64,000 bases of DNA from Verrucomicrobiota bacterium (GCA_024233345.1 JACKPT010000006.1:124001-188000); one strand, 5' to 3'; counted from the first letter of the stretch, positions 8,972-16,325 are shown. The notes: a model not told the origin generated them from the sequence alone. Translations and numbers: made by a program.

Positions 8972-9041
8972 GTCCGAACGTCAGTGATTACCGGGTTCCG
9001 AGCCCGCAGCGGGTGAGGAATTCGATGGATCGCGTTAGCAC
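8972..9041 (-). other. attC-like recombination site
   Basis: Minus strand reads GCTAACG (R'') to GACGTTCGGAC (R'). The central stem is CCCGC/GCGGG with a one-base loop, flanked by TTCC/GGAA and AACG/CGTT pairs. Outer pairing is looser than in the neighbouring sites. Confidence 0.55.
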
Positions 9042-9061
9042 ATCCGATTATAGATACTGTT

Positions 9062-10315
9062 TCATGGAAGGACCATTCGGTAGCGAAGTGCCTTGGCATT
9101 AAGAATGCTGCCCGACGAGACAACCCAGCGGTTGCTGACAAGGTCGGGAATTAGGTGGGTGTTCTCCCAAGAACTATCCGTAAGGTTGATCGTCTGCTGG
9201 AGAATTCCGCGTGGACCACTACCGTCCCATCCGACAGAAATCGCATCAGCAGTCACGGTAAACGCTGATATCGGAACAATGGGCATGACCCTGAATCCCT
9301 TGAACATATACGTCGTGCCGCTTGCGTAACTCAGACTTGAAACATCAATCACACCCCGCACACAAGCCGCGATGGCATTGGTCGGAGATATCAAGGAGTA
9401 CAACCGTGAAAACATGTGTGCATCGACCGGTGATACATGTTCACCTTCATCATGCGCAATAACGATGCCGTTTGTGTCCAGCCAATGAATTTCAACCCAT
9501 GCCTCCGAGGTCCACGGGTTATCTGAATAGATAACGCCATAGGCCACGTACATCGAGCCGGGAGATACAGGAAAGCATTGATAAATTGCGGGGTATACAT
9601 TCGTCTCTTCCGCCATATGAGTATATCGTGCAACATGGTTGTACTCTTCCCAGAGGTAGGATCTACTCCACTGAGTGCCGATAGTGCTCCACCCCTCGAG
9701 GTCATCAACTGCAAAATCCGGATTCGCCAGCAAGCCTTGCGGGTTCTGTTCAAACGAGAATTGGTCAAACCCGTAGGTGTCTGTATCGGATGGCGACGAA
9801 AACGAGCGATCGACGACGGCCGCTACCCGTACAGTCACCGCTTCATTCGGTGCCACCAGCGACAAGGCTTGTTGCGACGGCTGATAATCTTGGTTCGAGT
9901 TTATTGAGGTCGTCCTCTGTGAATAGATGGTACTTCCATCGTTCCTTTTCCATTCGATCTCCAGCCAGCATTCAGAGGATGAAATATTGTCTGCCAGGAC
10001 AAACATATGTGCAGAATAGTATGCCCCCTGTGTGACCGGCACGTCCTGATATAGTAGGATCTCGCTGCCCCAATTGGATATATCCGACTGAAATATCGCG
10101 CCATTCGCGTCGTCGCTATTACTCACTCCCTGCCCGATGCTCCATCCTGTGCCGACGGTGGTCCAACCAGAAAAATCCCCTGATTCAAACTGTCGATTGG
10201 TTAGCAAATCGGCATGAGAATATGGAACGAAGCAGACTAGTGCGGACAGTACGCTTCGTTGACATAGCCATCGCGGCGCGAAACGATTGAGTGGCAGCCT
10301 GTGTGTTGTCTTCAT
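9062..10315 (-). CDS. Cassette gene: secreted protein with two carbohydrate-binding-like modules
   Basis: 417 residues. A signal peptide (basic start, then SVLSALVCFVPYSHA) precedes two similar modules: residues about 36-190 beginning LLTNRQFESGDFSGWTTVGT, and about 193-345 beginning LLANPDFAVDDLEGWSTIGT. This start, an acidic-aromatic turn and a beta-rich body are the pattern of CBM4/9-like or DUF642-like modules, which usually bind polysaccharide. The C-terminal 70 residues form a further beta-rich domain ending RYRMVLP, a style of ending common in PVC-group exported proteins. At 1.25 kb it is a long gene for an integron cassette. Binding specificity cannot be told. Confidence 0.65.
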   Translation of the reverse strand: MKTTHRLPLNRFAPRWLCQRSVLSALVCFVPYSHADLLTNRQFESGDFSGWTTVGTGWSIGQGVSNSDDANGAIFQSDISNWGSEILLYQDVPVTQGAYYSAHMFVLADNISSSECWLEIEWKRNDGSTIYSQRTTSINSNQDYQPSQQALSLVAPNEAVTVRVAAVVDRSFSSPSDTDTYGFDQFSFEQNPQGLLANPDFAVDDLEGWSTIGTQWSRSYLWEEYNHVARYTHMAEETNVYPAIYQCFPVSPGSMYVAYGVIYSDNPWTSEAWVEIHWLDTNGIVIAHDEGEHVSPVDAHMFSRLYSLISPTNAIAACVRGVIDVSSLSYASGTTYMFKGFRVMPIVPISAFTVTADAISVGWDGSGPRGILQQTINLTDSSWENTHLIPDLVSNRWVVSSGSILNAKALRYRMVLP

Positions 10316-10321
10316 TATATT

Positions 10322-10399
10322 GTGCGATTAGGATGACGGTTCGTCTGGAGACGCGCTCGGCGCGGCTCCAGGCGATACCTGTCGACTCTTTGGTTCGGA
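10322..10399 (-). other. attC-like hairpin, degenerate R' box
   Basis: The minus strand has CTGGAG, CGCGC, a three-base loop, GCGCG and CTCCAG, with single unpaired bases between the arms, and a CCGAACC box at the left end. The right end (CCTAATCGCAC) lacks a clear GTT box, so recombination activity is doubtful. It overlaps the end of the 129-residue gene. Confidence 0.45.
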
Positions 10400-10717
10400 T
10401 TCCCTTTCCTTAATGTATCCCAAGAGCAACAGTATCCCTGCCACATTGAGAATCAATGCGATGGGGTACAGCCCCGTCGCCACAAGGTATGCGACGGCAT
10501 AGAGCTTGCCCGGGTACACAGCTTGGACGGCCTGCTCGCCGATTCCCGCGAGCAAGTTGTTAAGGCACATCAGGATGACGATTGGGGAGGAACAGGCGAA
10601 GCAGACAAGGAACCTGCGGCGGCCGAAACGTCTCACGCCCCAGAGAAGTGCACCGAAGATAACGAGGTTGCCGAGCAGAGCCGCTGCGTTTGCTGTGTGA
10701 TGAAAGGCGTCAATCAT
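10328..10717 (-). CDS. Cassette gene: small polytopic membrane protein, unknown function
   Basis: 129 residues with three or four hydrophobic segments (AAALLGNLVIFGALLWGV, FLVCFACSSPIVILMCL, LYPIALILNVAGILLLLGYI) and a polar proline- and serine-rich tail. The tail is encoded over the attC-like hairpin at 10322-10399. The ATG lies 16 bases after the GTTCGG box of the next site. Not recognised as a known family. Confidence 0.6.
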   Translation of the reverse strand: MIDAFHHTANAAALLGNLVIFGALLWGVRRFGRRRFLVCFACSSPIVILMCLNNLLAGIGEQAVQAVYPGKLYAVAYLVATGLYPIALILNVAGILLLLGYIKERESEPKSRQVSPGAAPSASPDEPSS

Positions 10718-10726
10718 ATCTCTTAA

Positions 10727-10806
10727 TCCGAACGACTCGAATCACGGTTTTTCAGAAGAGGCGCCGCTAAGCGCGGCTTCTGAAAATACCTGTGAATTCG
10801 TTAGTT
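10727..10806 (-). other. attC-like recombination site, well-formed
   Basis: Among the best sites in the array. On the minus strand the arms are CGAATTCAC/GTGATTCG, TTTTCAGAAG/CTTCTGAAAA and GCCGC/GCGGC, separated by one to a few unpaired bases, with an AACTAAC box at one end and GTTCGGAT at the other. It overlaps the last 20 codons of the 294-residue cassette gene. Confidence 0.7.
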
Positions 10807-11626
10807 GAGCCTCTTCTGTTTCGACCCAAAGTCCTTTCTGTTTGAGAAGCGCTTCGGCTTCCTTGTGACGTACAGGTGTCTCCAGAGCCAGTATCACCTT
10901 CCTGTCGGGCAAGTACCTTGTGACCTTGCTGAGACGAAATTCACCGGATGCACTGTTCGGGCCGGATGGCACCATTATGCTCCAGGATCTCATTCCTGCC
11001 ATTTTGACGAACACAAAACAGACAGGATCCCAATCGTGCTCCGCATGTGTTCGCCCTTCGGCGATCCATTCTTCTGTCGTACGAATCAGCTCATCCCCAA
11101 CTCCGTAAGCACGACACTCCATCGCGCGTGGTGAACGAGAGACGTGCAACGCATCTGCCCTCGGTTCCCAATGCAAACCAGCCATGTTCGGGCCAACGAG
11201 TGAGCACCATAGTGAGTGATGTCCGCCAAGCCAGCCGGTGAATGGTGCACTCTCAAATCCCTCTGCCCCGCGTCGCTTCATCTCCTCCTCGTGAAGTCGG
11301 AAATCGGCGATGAGACGGTCCATGTGAACGTCGAGTTGGGGGATGGAGTTCACTTTGATGATCTGCGTTGGTGTTGAATCAACTGTGATGGCCTCGGGCA
11401 GAGCCCCGTCACTTGCTTCACGAATGGCAGCATTTACCATGGCAACGACGTTGGTCATCGGTTCCATTTCAAACTGGAGATCCGGTCGCACGTACGAATC
11501 CCACTTGTAGGGGAGTTGATGTGCTATCGGGTGCAACCAGCGGTATACCACAGGGGTGAGCAGTAGGCCACCGAGCAGAAGCACCGAAACCAACGCAGCA
11601 ATCAGGCATCCTCGTTTTATCTTCAT
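10742..11626 (-). CDS. Cassette gene: membrane-anchored protein, unknown function
   Basis: 294 residues starting MKIKRGCLIAALVSVLLLGG, one N-terminal membrane anchor or uncleaved signal followed by a soluble domain of about 260 residues. The frame is open further upstream, but that part lies in the attC half-site and the group II intron, so the ATG next to the R' box is chosen. The region EWIAEGRTHAEHDWDPVCFV and a C-terminal block of alternating charge are visible, but no family is recognised. Its last residues are encoded in the attC-like site at 10727. Confidence 0.6.
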   Translation of the reverse strand: MKIKRGCLIAALVSVLLLGGLLLTPVVYRWLHPIAHQLPYKWDSYVRPDLQFEMEPMTNVVAMVNAAIREASDGALPEAITVDSTPTQIIKVNSIPQLDVHMDRLIADFRLHEEEMKRRGAEGFESAPFTGWLGGHHSLWCSLVGPNMAGLHWEPRADALHVSRSPRAMECRAYGVGDELIRTTEEWIAEGRTHAEHDWDPVCFVFVKMAGMRSWSIMVPSGPNSASGEFRLSKVTRYLPDRKVILALETPVRHKEAEALLKQKGLWVETEEAQLTNSQVFSEAALSGASSEKP

Positions 11627-11627
11627 G

Positions 11628-11693
11628 GGCACAACACCTAGCTGAGGGGCGATGTGCCGCGCAGCGGTACATCGTCCCTCTCCAGGTCTTTGT
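11628..11693 (-). other. attC-like site, interrupted by group II intron
   Basis: The stem (minus strand CTGG, GAGGG, CGATGT, CCGC / GCGG, ACATCG, CCCTC with single unpaired bases) lies directly against the intron 5' end. The R' side reads GTGTTGTGCCC. The R'' side would be at 13570 onward, across the intron. Joining 11693 to 13570 restores a continuous cassette junction. Confidence 0.6.
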
Positions 11694-13569
11694 GTGCGCC
11701 CAGCATGGGCGCGTTGTAAATGGGGTGCAAGTCCCCTGTAGAAAGGACCAGCACATGTATATGTGTAACAACTACCACGCGAATCCAACGCCGGAAGGGT
11801 AACCGACCGGTGGGAGGAAGGATAGCGGAAACCGGTGGGCCGATGGACAAGAATCGCATAGCAAGGCCGTTCGTGGCGCGATGAGTTGGCACAACACAAC
11901 GAAGTCGCGGGTCCAACCACGGAGGTAAATGCGGCGGTCGTGCCGGGAAGCAACGCGCTCTTACCTGGGGAGATCCCTTCCGGGTATAACCGGGAGGAAG
12001 TCAGCAGAGGCCATAGTACCGAGCAGCGAGCCGGGGGATGAAAGAAGCCCGCTTAAACTACGTAACCGGAAGACTCGATGTCGGGAAGGGCTGAACCGAC
12101 AAGGAAGGTTCCGACCACGGATTGGACGTGAGGCCCGAACACGCCGGGATGGCGAGGGAACCACGAGAGCCGAACCGATGGGAAGCATGGGAGCCTTCGA
12201 GAATAGAACCATGATCGAACAGATACTCGACAGTGAGAACATGCAACGGGCCTGGCAACGCGTCAGGTCCAACGCTGGGGCACCGGGTATCGACAGGATG
12301 ACCGTCGATGCCTTCCCGGCGTTCTGCCGATCTCACTGGCCCCGGATTCGTTCGATGCTGATCGAGGGAACCTACCGCCCGGCGCCGGTGCGCCGGGTGT
12401 TCATTCCCAAGCCTGACGGGTCGCAACGCCCGTTGGGGGTGCCGACGGTGTTGGATCGCGTCATCCAGCAAGCAACAGCACAGGTCCTGACCCCGCTCTT
12501 CGAGAGCGGTTTCAGTGAGCACAGCTACGGCTTCCGCGAAGGCCGCAACGCCCATCAGGCGGTGCAGTCGGTGGAAGCCGGTTGGAAGGAAGGTCGCCGC
12601 CACGCAGTGGATTGTGACCTGAAAGCCTTCTTCGACACCGTGGACCATCAACGGCTGATGGGGCAACTGCGGGAGAAGATCAGGGACCGCAAGGTCCTGA
12701 AGCTGATCCACCGGTACCTCGTGGCCGGAGTGGTATTGCCGGACGGAACCCGAGAGGCAACCCCTCAAGGCGTCCCTCAGGGTGGGCCACTCTCGCCCCT
12801 GTTGGCGAACATCGTGCTTGATCCACTCGACAAGGAACTCGAACGCCGAGGGCATCATTTTGCCCGCTATGCGGATGATTTTCTTGTATTAGTGAAAAGC
12901 CCGAAGGCTGCCGAACGGGTGATGAGCAGTCTTACACGATTCGTTGAGGGTCGCCTCAAGCTGACAGTCAACCGGGCCAAAAGCAAAGCCGCGCCGCTCA
13001 AACAATGTGCCTTTCTGGGATTCCAGATCGGGCGCGGAGGTAAAGTGGTGTGGTCAACCAAGGCCCTCGCACGCTTCAAGAGCCGGGTGAAAGAAATCAC
13101 CCGGCGAAACCGGGGCCACCGGGTGCAGGACGTCATTGACGAATTGCGCCGGTATGTCACGGGCTGGATCAACTACTTCCATATCAGCCACACCTACACG
13201 GCGGTGGAGGAACTGGCAGAATGGATTCGGCGAAGAGTGCGGCTGTACTTCTGGAAGCAATGGAAGCAACCACGGACCCGCCGCCGCCATCTGCTCGCTC
13301 TGGGCATCCCGCCCGGAGAGGTGCATATGGCTACACGGAGCCGGAAAGGATACTGGCGGATGAGTTCCAACAGCATCCTCCAACGGGCACTGACCAACCA
13401 ACGGCTGCATGAGCAAGGCGTCCCAGATCTGCGCACGCTATGGATCAAACTCCACTATGGGCCAAACGCCCGAGTCTAGTCGGAACCGCCCGGTGCGGAC
13501 CCGCATGCCGGGTGGTGTGGGACTCGTGACTGGCTGAGGTTCCCCTCAGTCAGTCACGGGGACCCGATT
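11694..13569 (+). mobile_element. Group II intron, class C, inserted in an attC-like site
   Basis: The 5' end is GTGCGCCCAGCATGGGCGC, a typical group II 5' terminus followed by a domain I hairpin. The 3' end has a domain V-like hairpin (13490-13527, GAACCGCCCGGTGCGG paired with CCGGGTGGTG), a domain VI hairpin (GTGACTG/CAGTCAC) and the terminal GACCCGATT expected for class C. The upstream exon ends TTGT, the target sequence described for attC-inserting IIC introns, and a hairpin lies just before it. The intron runs opposite to the cassette genes, as described for attC introns. About 480 bases of structured RNA precede the reverse transcriptase. Confidence 0.85.
12178..13479 (+). CDS. ltrA: Group II intron reverse transcriptase/maturase
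   Basis: About 433 residues from the ATG at 12178; longer upstream reading is intron RNA. Reverse transcriptase blocks are in order: GAPGIDRMT, VFIPKPDGSQRPLGVPTVLD, HSYGFREGRNAHQAV, VDCDLKAFFDTVDH, ATPQGVPQGGPLSPLLANI and the catalytic RYADDFLVL. A thumb/maturase (GIIM) domain follows (VTGWINYFHI). There is no C-terminal HNH endonuclease, which fits class C introns that prime at replication forks or hairpins. The protein helps the intron splice and reverse-transcribes it into new sites. It appears intact. Confidence 0.95.
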   Translation: MGSMGAFENRTMIEQILDSENMQRAWQRVRSNAGAPGIDRMTVDAFPAFCRSHWPRIRSMLIEGTYRPAPVRRVFIPKPDGSQRPLGVPTVLDRVIQQATAQVLTPLFESGFSEHSYGFREGRNAHQAVQSVEAGWKEGRRHAVDCDLKAFFDTVDHQRLMGQLREKIRDRKVLKLIHRYLVAGVVLPDGTREATPQGVPQGGPLSPLLANIVLDPLDKELERRGHHFARYADDFLVLVKSPKAAERVMSSLTRFVEGRLKLTVNRAKSKAAPLKQCAFLGFQIGRGGKVVWSTKALARFKSRVKEITRRNRGHRVQDVIDELRRYVTGWINYFHISHTYTAVEELAEWIRRRVRLYFWKQWKQPRTRRRHLLALGIPPGEVHMATRSRKGYWRMSSNSILQRALTNQRLHEQGVPDLRTLWIKLHYGPNARV

Positions 13570-14058
13570 GGCATTATCATTCTCTTGTCTGTACTCGTTC
13601 ACCGCTTGAGCGAATCGCTTCTCGAAGTTCTCCAGTTCTGAACAGTTTGATTTCGAGTGTAATATGAATAGTGCCCGGTCGCCATTCTTCTTGCGGATGA
13701 TTGTCCAGTCGAATTGTCTGAGTCGCCATGCTCCAGCGATCAGCGCCCAGACTCCTGGCACGGCAAGAAATGGAGCAAGTAGCGGAATCTGCTTGTTGAA
13801 CTCTGAGAAGTAAACACATGCAGAACCGGCGAGGAATATCATGGCTTTTCGCAGAAGGGTACGGCTCCCGTGTCCGAATTCCGTTTGGTGATCGAGTTGC
13901 GGCGACAGGTCTGCGAGAGGATAACGCTGACTGCCTCTGCTCGTGTTCGCAGGTGTTGTCCACTCTCTTGTTAGAGCTTCAGTCGTCAACGTGAAAGTGT
14001 AGTGCCATGGCCACGAGGCTGAGTGAACGGTGCAAAGCGTTGTCTCTGTCTTCTTCAT
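13546..14058 (-). CDS. Cassette gene: membrane protein, C-terminus rewritten by intron
   Basis: 170 residues from the ATG 16 bases after the GTTGGCA box of the site at 14068. A central pair of hydrophobic segments (MIFLAGSACVYFS and IPLLAPFLAVPGVWALIAGAW) precedes a cytoplasmic-looking region (FDWTIIRKKNGDRALFILHS), resembling small PH-like or unknown membrane proteins. The last seven codons and the stop (13546-13569) are the reverse complement of the intron 3' end; without the intron the frame would continue into the attC stem. Function unknown. Confidence 0.55.
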   Translation of the reverse strand: MKKTETTLCTVHSASWPWHYTFTLTTEALTREWTTPANTSRGSQRYPLADLSPQLDHQTEFGHGSRTLLRKAMIFLAGSACVYFSEFNKQIPLLAPFLAVPGVWALIAGAWRLRQFDWTIIRKKNGDRALFILHSKSNCSELENFEKRFAQAVNEYRQENDNANRVPVTD

Positions 14059-14067
14059 TTCGTATTC

Positions 14068-14144
14068 TGCCAACGTCACGCCTCAGCAGACCCGGAGGGC
14101 GCGTCCGCGCGCCCTTCGGGGTATGCTGGAGGCGATGGTTCGGT
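14068..14144 (-). other. attC-like recombination site, well-formed
   Basis: On the minus strand CGCCT-c-CAGCA pairs with TGCTGAGGCG, leaving one extrahelical base, the hallmark that fixes strand choice in attC. An inner stem GGGCGCG/CGCGCCC closes a short loop. The R' box GTTGGCA matches the GTTRRRY consensus exactly; the other end carries CCGAACC. The site covers the last codons of the upstream cassette gene. Confidence 0.75.
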
Positions 14145-14927
14145 GTTCTCCTGTTCTTGATTCGATTGAAGCTTCCGCCTCTTGATCAGGAACAGGATGG
14201 CTCCAAGGGGAAATGAGACCGTGAGAATCCATGGCGCATAGAGCCCCATCTTTGCCATTCCCGCTCCGGGAATCTGCAATGCGATGGGCTGGAAGCCCAT
14301 CTGTCCTGTTGTCCAGTTCAGGTTGAGCTTTGCGATCCCGACAAGAATGAAGATGATCCACAACCACTTCTTCCGGATCTTGGTGCGGACGCAAAGAACA
14401 AACGTCCAGATAATGAAGATGGGGACAGCGACGGCAAGGGCAAGTAGCACATAGTGCTGGATGCCTTTACCCGACAGGGTGAAGGCATTCAGCTCTCCAA
14501 GAGATTTCGGGATTGGGTTCACGTTCAAACCGAACACCTTTTTGTTCCCGTCTACGGTGTCGATCGTGATTGCGGCAAGAACCCAGGCATTGGTGAACTG
14601 GTATTGGTAGGTAAGGTGTGAGCGTTTCTTGTCCGGTGTTGTGAAGACATTACAGCCGACGAGTTCCAAGGACAATGGGTCGCCGTGGTCGAGCATGGCG
14701 GCAACCTGGGTCAGATTGGACTCGATCCCGGGCTTGACGAACTGAGGATCAAGCTGCTCCGTCACAATCTTGAAATCCCCTGCAAGCAGGGCAGAAAGGC
14801 ATTGTTTCGCAAGGGCCTCGTCATCATCTGGGGCCATTCGGTTCATCATGTTGCTCAAGTAATCATTGGGATTGCATCCGCATAGCGCTGTCATGAGAAT
14901 GGCCACGATGACGAGCCTGAATTTCAT
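14076..14927 (-). CDS. Cassette gene: lipoprotein with C-terminal membrane helices, unknown function
   Basis: 283 residues starting MKFRLVIVAILMTALCGC, a lipoprotein signal with a clear lipobox. AAGGA lies eight bases before the ATG at 14927; an alternative ATG at 14942 is five codons upstream. Residues about 35-165 form a soluble domain resembling DUF-type stress or NTF2-like modules (LAKQCLSALLAGDFKIVTEQ). Three hydrophobic segments follow (LLALAVAVPIFIIWTFVLCV, WLWIIFILVGIAKLNL, APWILTVSFPLGAILFLI). A lipobox plus later membrane helices is unusual. The polar end is encoded in the attC-like site. Confidence 0.6.
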   Translation of the reverse strand: MKFRLVIVAILMTALCGCNPNDYLSNMMNRMAPDDDEALAKQCLSALLAGDFKIVTEQLDPQFVKPGIESNLTQVAAMLDHGDPLSLELVGCNVFTTPDKKRSHLTYQYQFTNAWVLAAITIDTVDGNKKVFGLNVNPIPKSLGELNAFTLSGKGIQHYVLLALAVAVPIFIIWTFVLCVRTKIRKKWLWIIFILVGIAKLNLNWTTGQMGFQPIALQIPGAGMAKMGLYAPWILTVSFPLGAILFLIKRRKLQSNQEQENTEPSPPAYPEGRADAPSGSAEA

Positions 14928-14947
14928 CTGGATTCCTTTCATCTCTC

Positions 14948-15005
14948 ACCGAACGTTGAATTCAGCGGCGCGGTATTCCGCGTACGCTGGAATTTGGTGT
15001 TCGGA
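14948..15005 (-). other. attC-like recombination site, well-formed
   Basis: A 58-bp site reading TCCGAAC to GTTCGGT on the minus strand. The arm AATTCCAGCG pairs with CGCTGAATT leaving one unpaired base, and the inner hairpin CGCGG/CCGCG has a four-base loop. Length and layout match short attC sites of chromosomal integrons. Confidence 0.75.
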
Positions 15006-15006
15006 T

Positions 15007-15453
15007 TTAGAATACTGCATGACTCACATACAGGATTATCCGGTTGTCTTCCTTGGTCAATACGGCCCTGAAGTAGTCATTGTCTGGTTGGTGGCACTGC
15101 CTGTCGATTAGGATCGACTCCTTCGGGGGAGGCCACCAATCCACCTTTTCCCCGGGACCTCCTGAAATGTTGATGTCTTCGTTCTGAATGGCCTCGATTT
15201 GCTTAAGCACGCTATCACTGGCTGCCTCTGGGATTTCCACCCTTGCGACGAATGAGGGGTCAATCGGAGGGCTGTATCGGAAGTTGAGACCGCGAGTTCC
15301 TTGCGGCAGCTTCAGACCACTGTCGTCATTAATCATTTGCATTGCCTCAGGGTCAAAGGTATCTGGGCCTAGCTCAAACTCCCGGAACCAGCGAGAGTCG
15401 CTGCATCCAGCAAGAAGTACGGCGGCAAGGACGCAAAGTATTGCATTTTTCAT
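15007..15453 (-). CDS. Cassette gene: lipoprotein, unknown function
   Basis: 148 residues starting MKNAILCVLAAVLLAGCSDS, with a canonical lipobox LLAGC and Ser at +2, which would favour outer-membrane sorting by E. coli rules. The mature part contains PQGTRGLNFRYSPPIDPSFV and ends with FRAVLTKEDNRIILYVSHAV. The ATG lies 14 bases after a GTTCGGA box. No family is recognised; the cassette start and the absence of a neighbour-specific partner give no functional hint. Confidence 0.65.
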   Translation of the reverse strand: MKNAILCVLAAVLLAGCSDSRWFREFELGPDTFDPEAMQMINDDSGLKLPQGTRGLNFRYSPPIDPSFVARVEIPEAASDSVLKQIEAIQNEDINISGGPGEKVDWWPPPKESILIDRQCHQPDNDYFRAVLTKEDNRIILYVSHAVF

Positions 15454-15460
15454 TTTATTA

Positions 15461-15521
15461 TCCGAACGTCAGCATTGATGATCATGGACTTGTCCATGTG
15501 TCATCGGATGCGCTGTTCTGC
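15461..15521 (-). other. attC-like recombination site
   Basis: The minus strand runs CAGAAC to GACGTTCGGAT. Arms are CAGC/GCTG, CAT/ATG, GATGA/TCATC and CATGGAC/GTCCATG around a two-base loop, with unpaired bases between arms on one side only. It is the first site in the direction of transcription. Confidence 0.65.
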
Positions 15522-15576
15522 CCTTTTGGTCCTGTGATTTCAAACTATCCAAAACCTCTTGCCACCTCTTCGTCAT
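15469..15576 (-). CDS. Possible short open frame or cassette remnant
   Basis: 35 codons beginning MTKRWQEVLDSLKSQDQKG and ending inside the attC-like site at 15461, the position where a cassette gene end is expected. Too short to assign and may be the surviving end of a lost gene. No signal or membrane segment. Confidence 0.2.
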   Translation of the reverse strand: MTKRWQEVLDSLKSQDQKGRTAHPMTHGQVHDHQC

Positions 15577-16014
15577 GCCGGCCTCAGGACCTTTAAAGCG
15601 CATCCCGCCTTCGTCGGCAGCAACCCCGTTCTGCTGCGAAGGTGGGAGCAAGATCGCAGTCGGAAGCGCGGACAGCCTTGTGGGCTGTCAAATCCCGCAA
15701 AGCGGGACTTGCCGCCCCCGGCGGCTTACGCTTCCGGGGCGATTCTAGTCCTTGTCCTGAGGCTGGCAAGACGTTTCCGATCCCAAAAAATCATAACCAC
15801 CCTAGCAGAACAGGTTTATTCCCGGACACCATGTCGCTTATAGCGGTAGGTGGATAAACCGAGCCGCTGGGCGCAAATCTTGCGGGGGTGTCCGGAGGGT
15901 TTGATTGCTTTGGACATGGGTGCGCGCCACCTCATGGCCTTATGCTGGCGATTTGGCGGGGGATAATCCAGCCCGAAATCGCAAAATGTCGATTCTGAGT
16001 AGTCTCGGGCAAAA
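15577..16014. other. Intergenic region, no gene recognised
   Basis: This is where an integron integrase and attI would be expected for the minus-strand array, and neither is visible. A 68-codon minus frame (15816-16022) ends HPRKICAQRLGLSTYRYKRH, vaguely like a Fis-type helix-turn-helix tail, but its start half has no coding character. Short palindromes rich in GCAAAGCGGGACTTGCCGCC occur near 15695. Confidence 0.5.
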
Positions 16015-16126
16015 TCGGGCAATGAGTCATCGATGTCGCGCGTAGCGCCGATCTCCGAATGGGCGTTGGCTGTTTCGGCGAGCGGGGTAAGTCCCCGATA
16101 TGGAAATCGGCGCTACACTCCGGGGG
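16015..16126 (+). repeat. 112-bp direct repeat, right copy
   Basis: Same orientation and length as 8024-8135. Two of the three differences each fall in a palindrome arm and weaken the hairpins (CGCCGAT facing ATGGGCG; CCCCGAT facing ATCGGCG), so this copy looks like the more degenerate one. Confidence 0.85.
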
Positions 16127-16245
16127 AACGACGCTTGGTCCCTCTGGTTTGTCGACTGCCTCCGGGTCAATGGGTCGATCAAGGGCGGGGGTTCGCGAGC
16201 GAGGCGTATTGCCAGGCAGTTGAGCATACCGAGGGCATTGTGCCA

Positions 16246-16325
16246 GTTTTCCAACGCTTGGAAAAAGAGGCGAAAAAAGTTCCAAAGGCTGGAACTTTTC
16301 GGCTGGTCTATTCCAAGGGTTGGAA
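16246..16325. promoter_or_regulatory. Three evenly spaced TTCCAA/TTGGAA palindromes
   Basis: Palindromes lie at 16246-16264 (TTTTCCAACGCTTGGAAAA), 16275-16299 (AAAAGTTCCA, five bases, TGGAACTTTT) and 16311-16325 (TTCCAAGGGTTGGAA). Centres are about 31-32 bases apart, three helical turns. They sit 63 bases beyond the def stop. They may be a protein-binding array, a repeat family or a terminator region; no T-tract marks a classical terminator. Confidence 0.45.

Noticed and set aside
11627..11953. N-terminal extension of the 294-residue cassette protein into the intron
   Set aside because: It crosses the attC half-site and intron 5' end, which were not part of the original gene; a signal-anchor start lies at 11626.
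11929..12177. N-terminal extension of the intron reverse transcriptase frame
   Set aside because: The stretch is intron RNA domains I-III and has no reverse transcriptase sequence; the family block begins after 12178.
15816..16022. 68-codon frame with a helix-turn-helix-like tail
   Set aside because: Only the last 20 residues look protein-like, and the start half lies in repeat-rich DNA; too weak to call a gene or integrase remnant.
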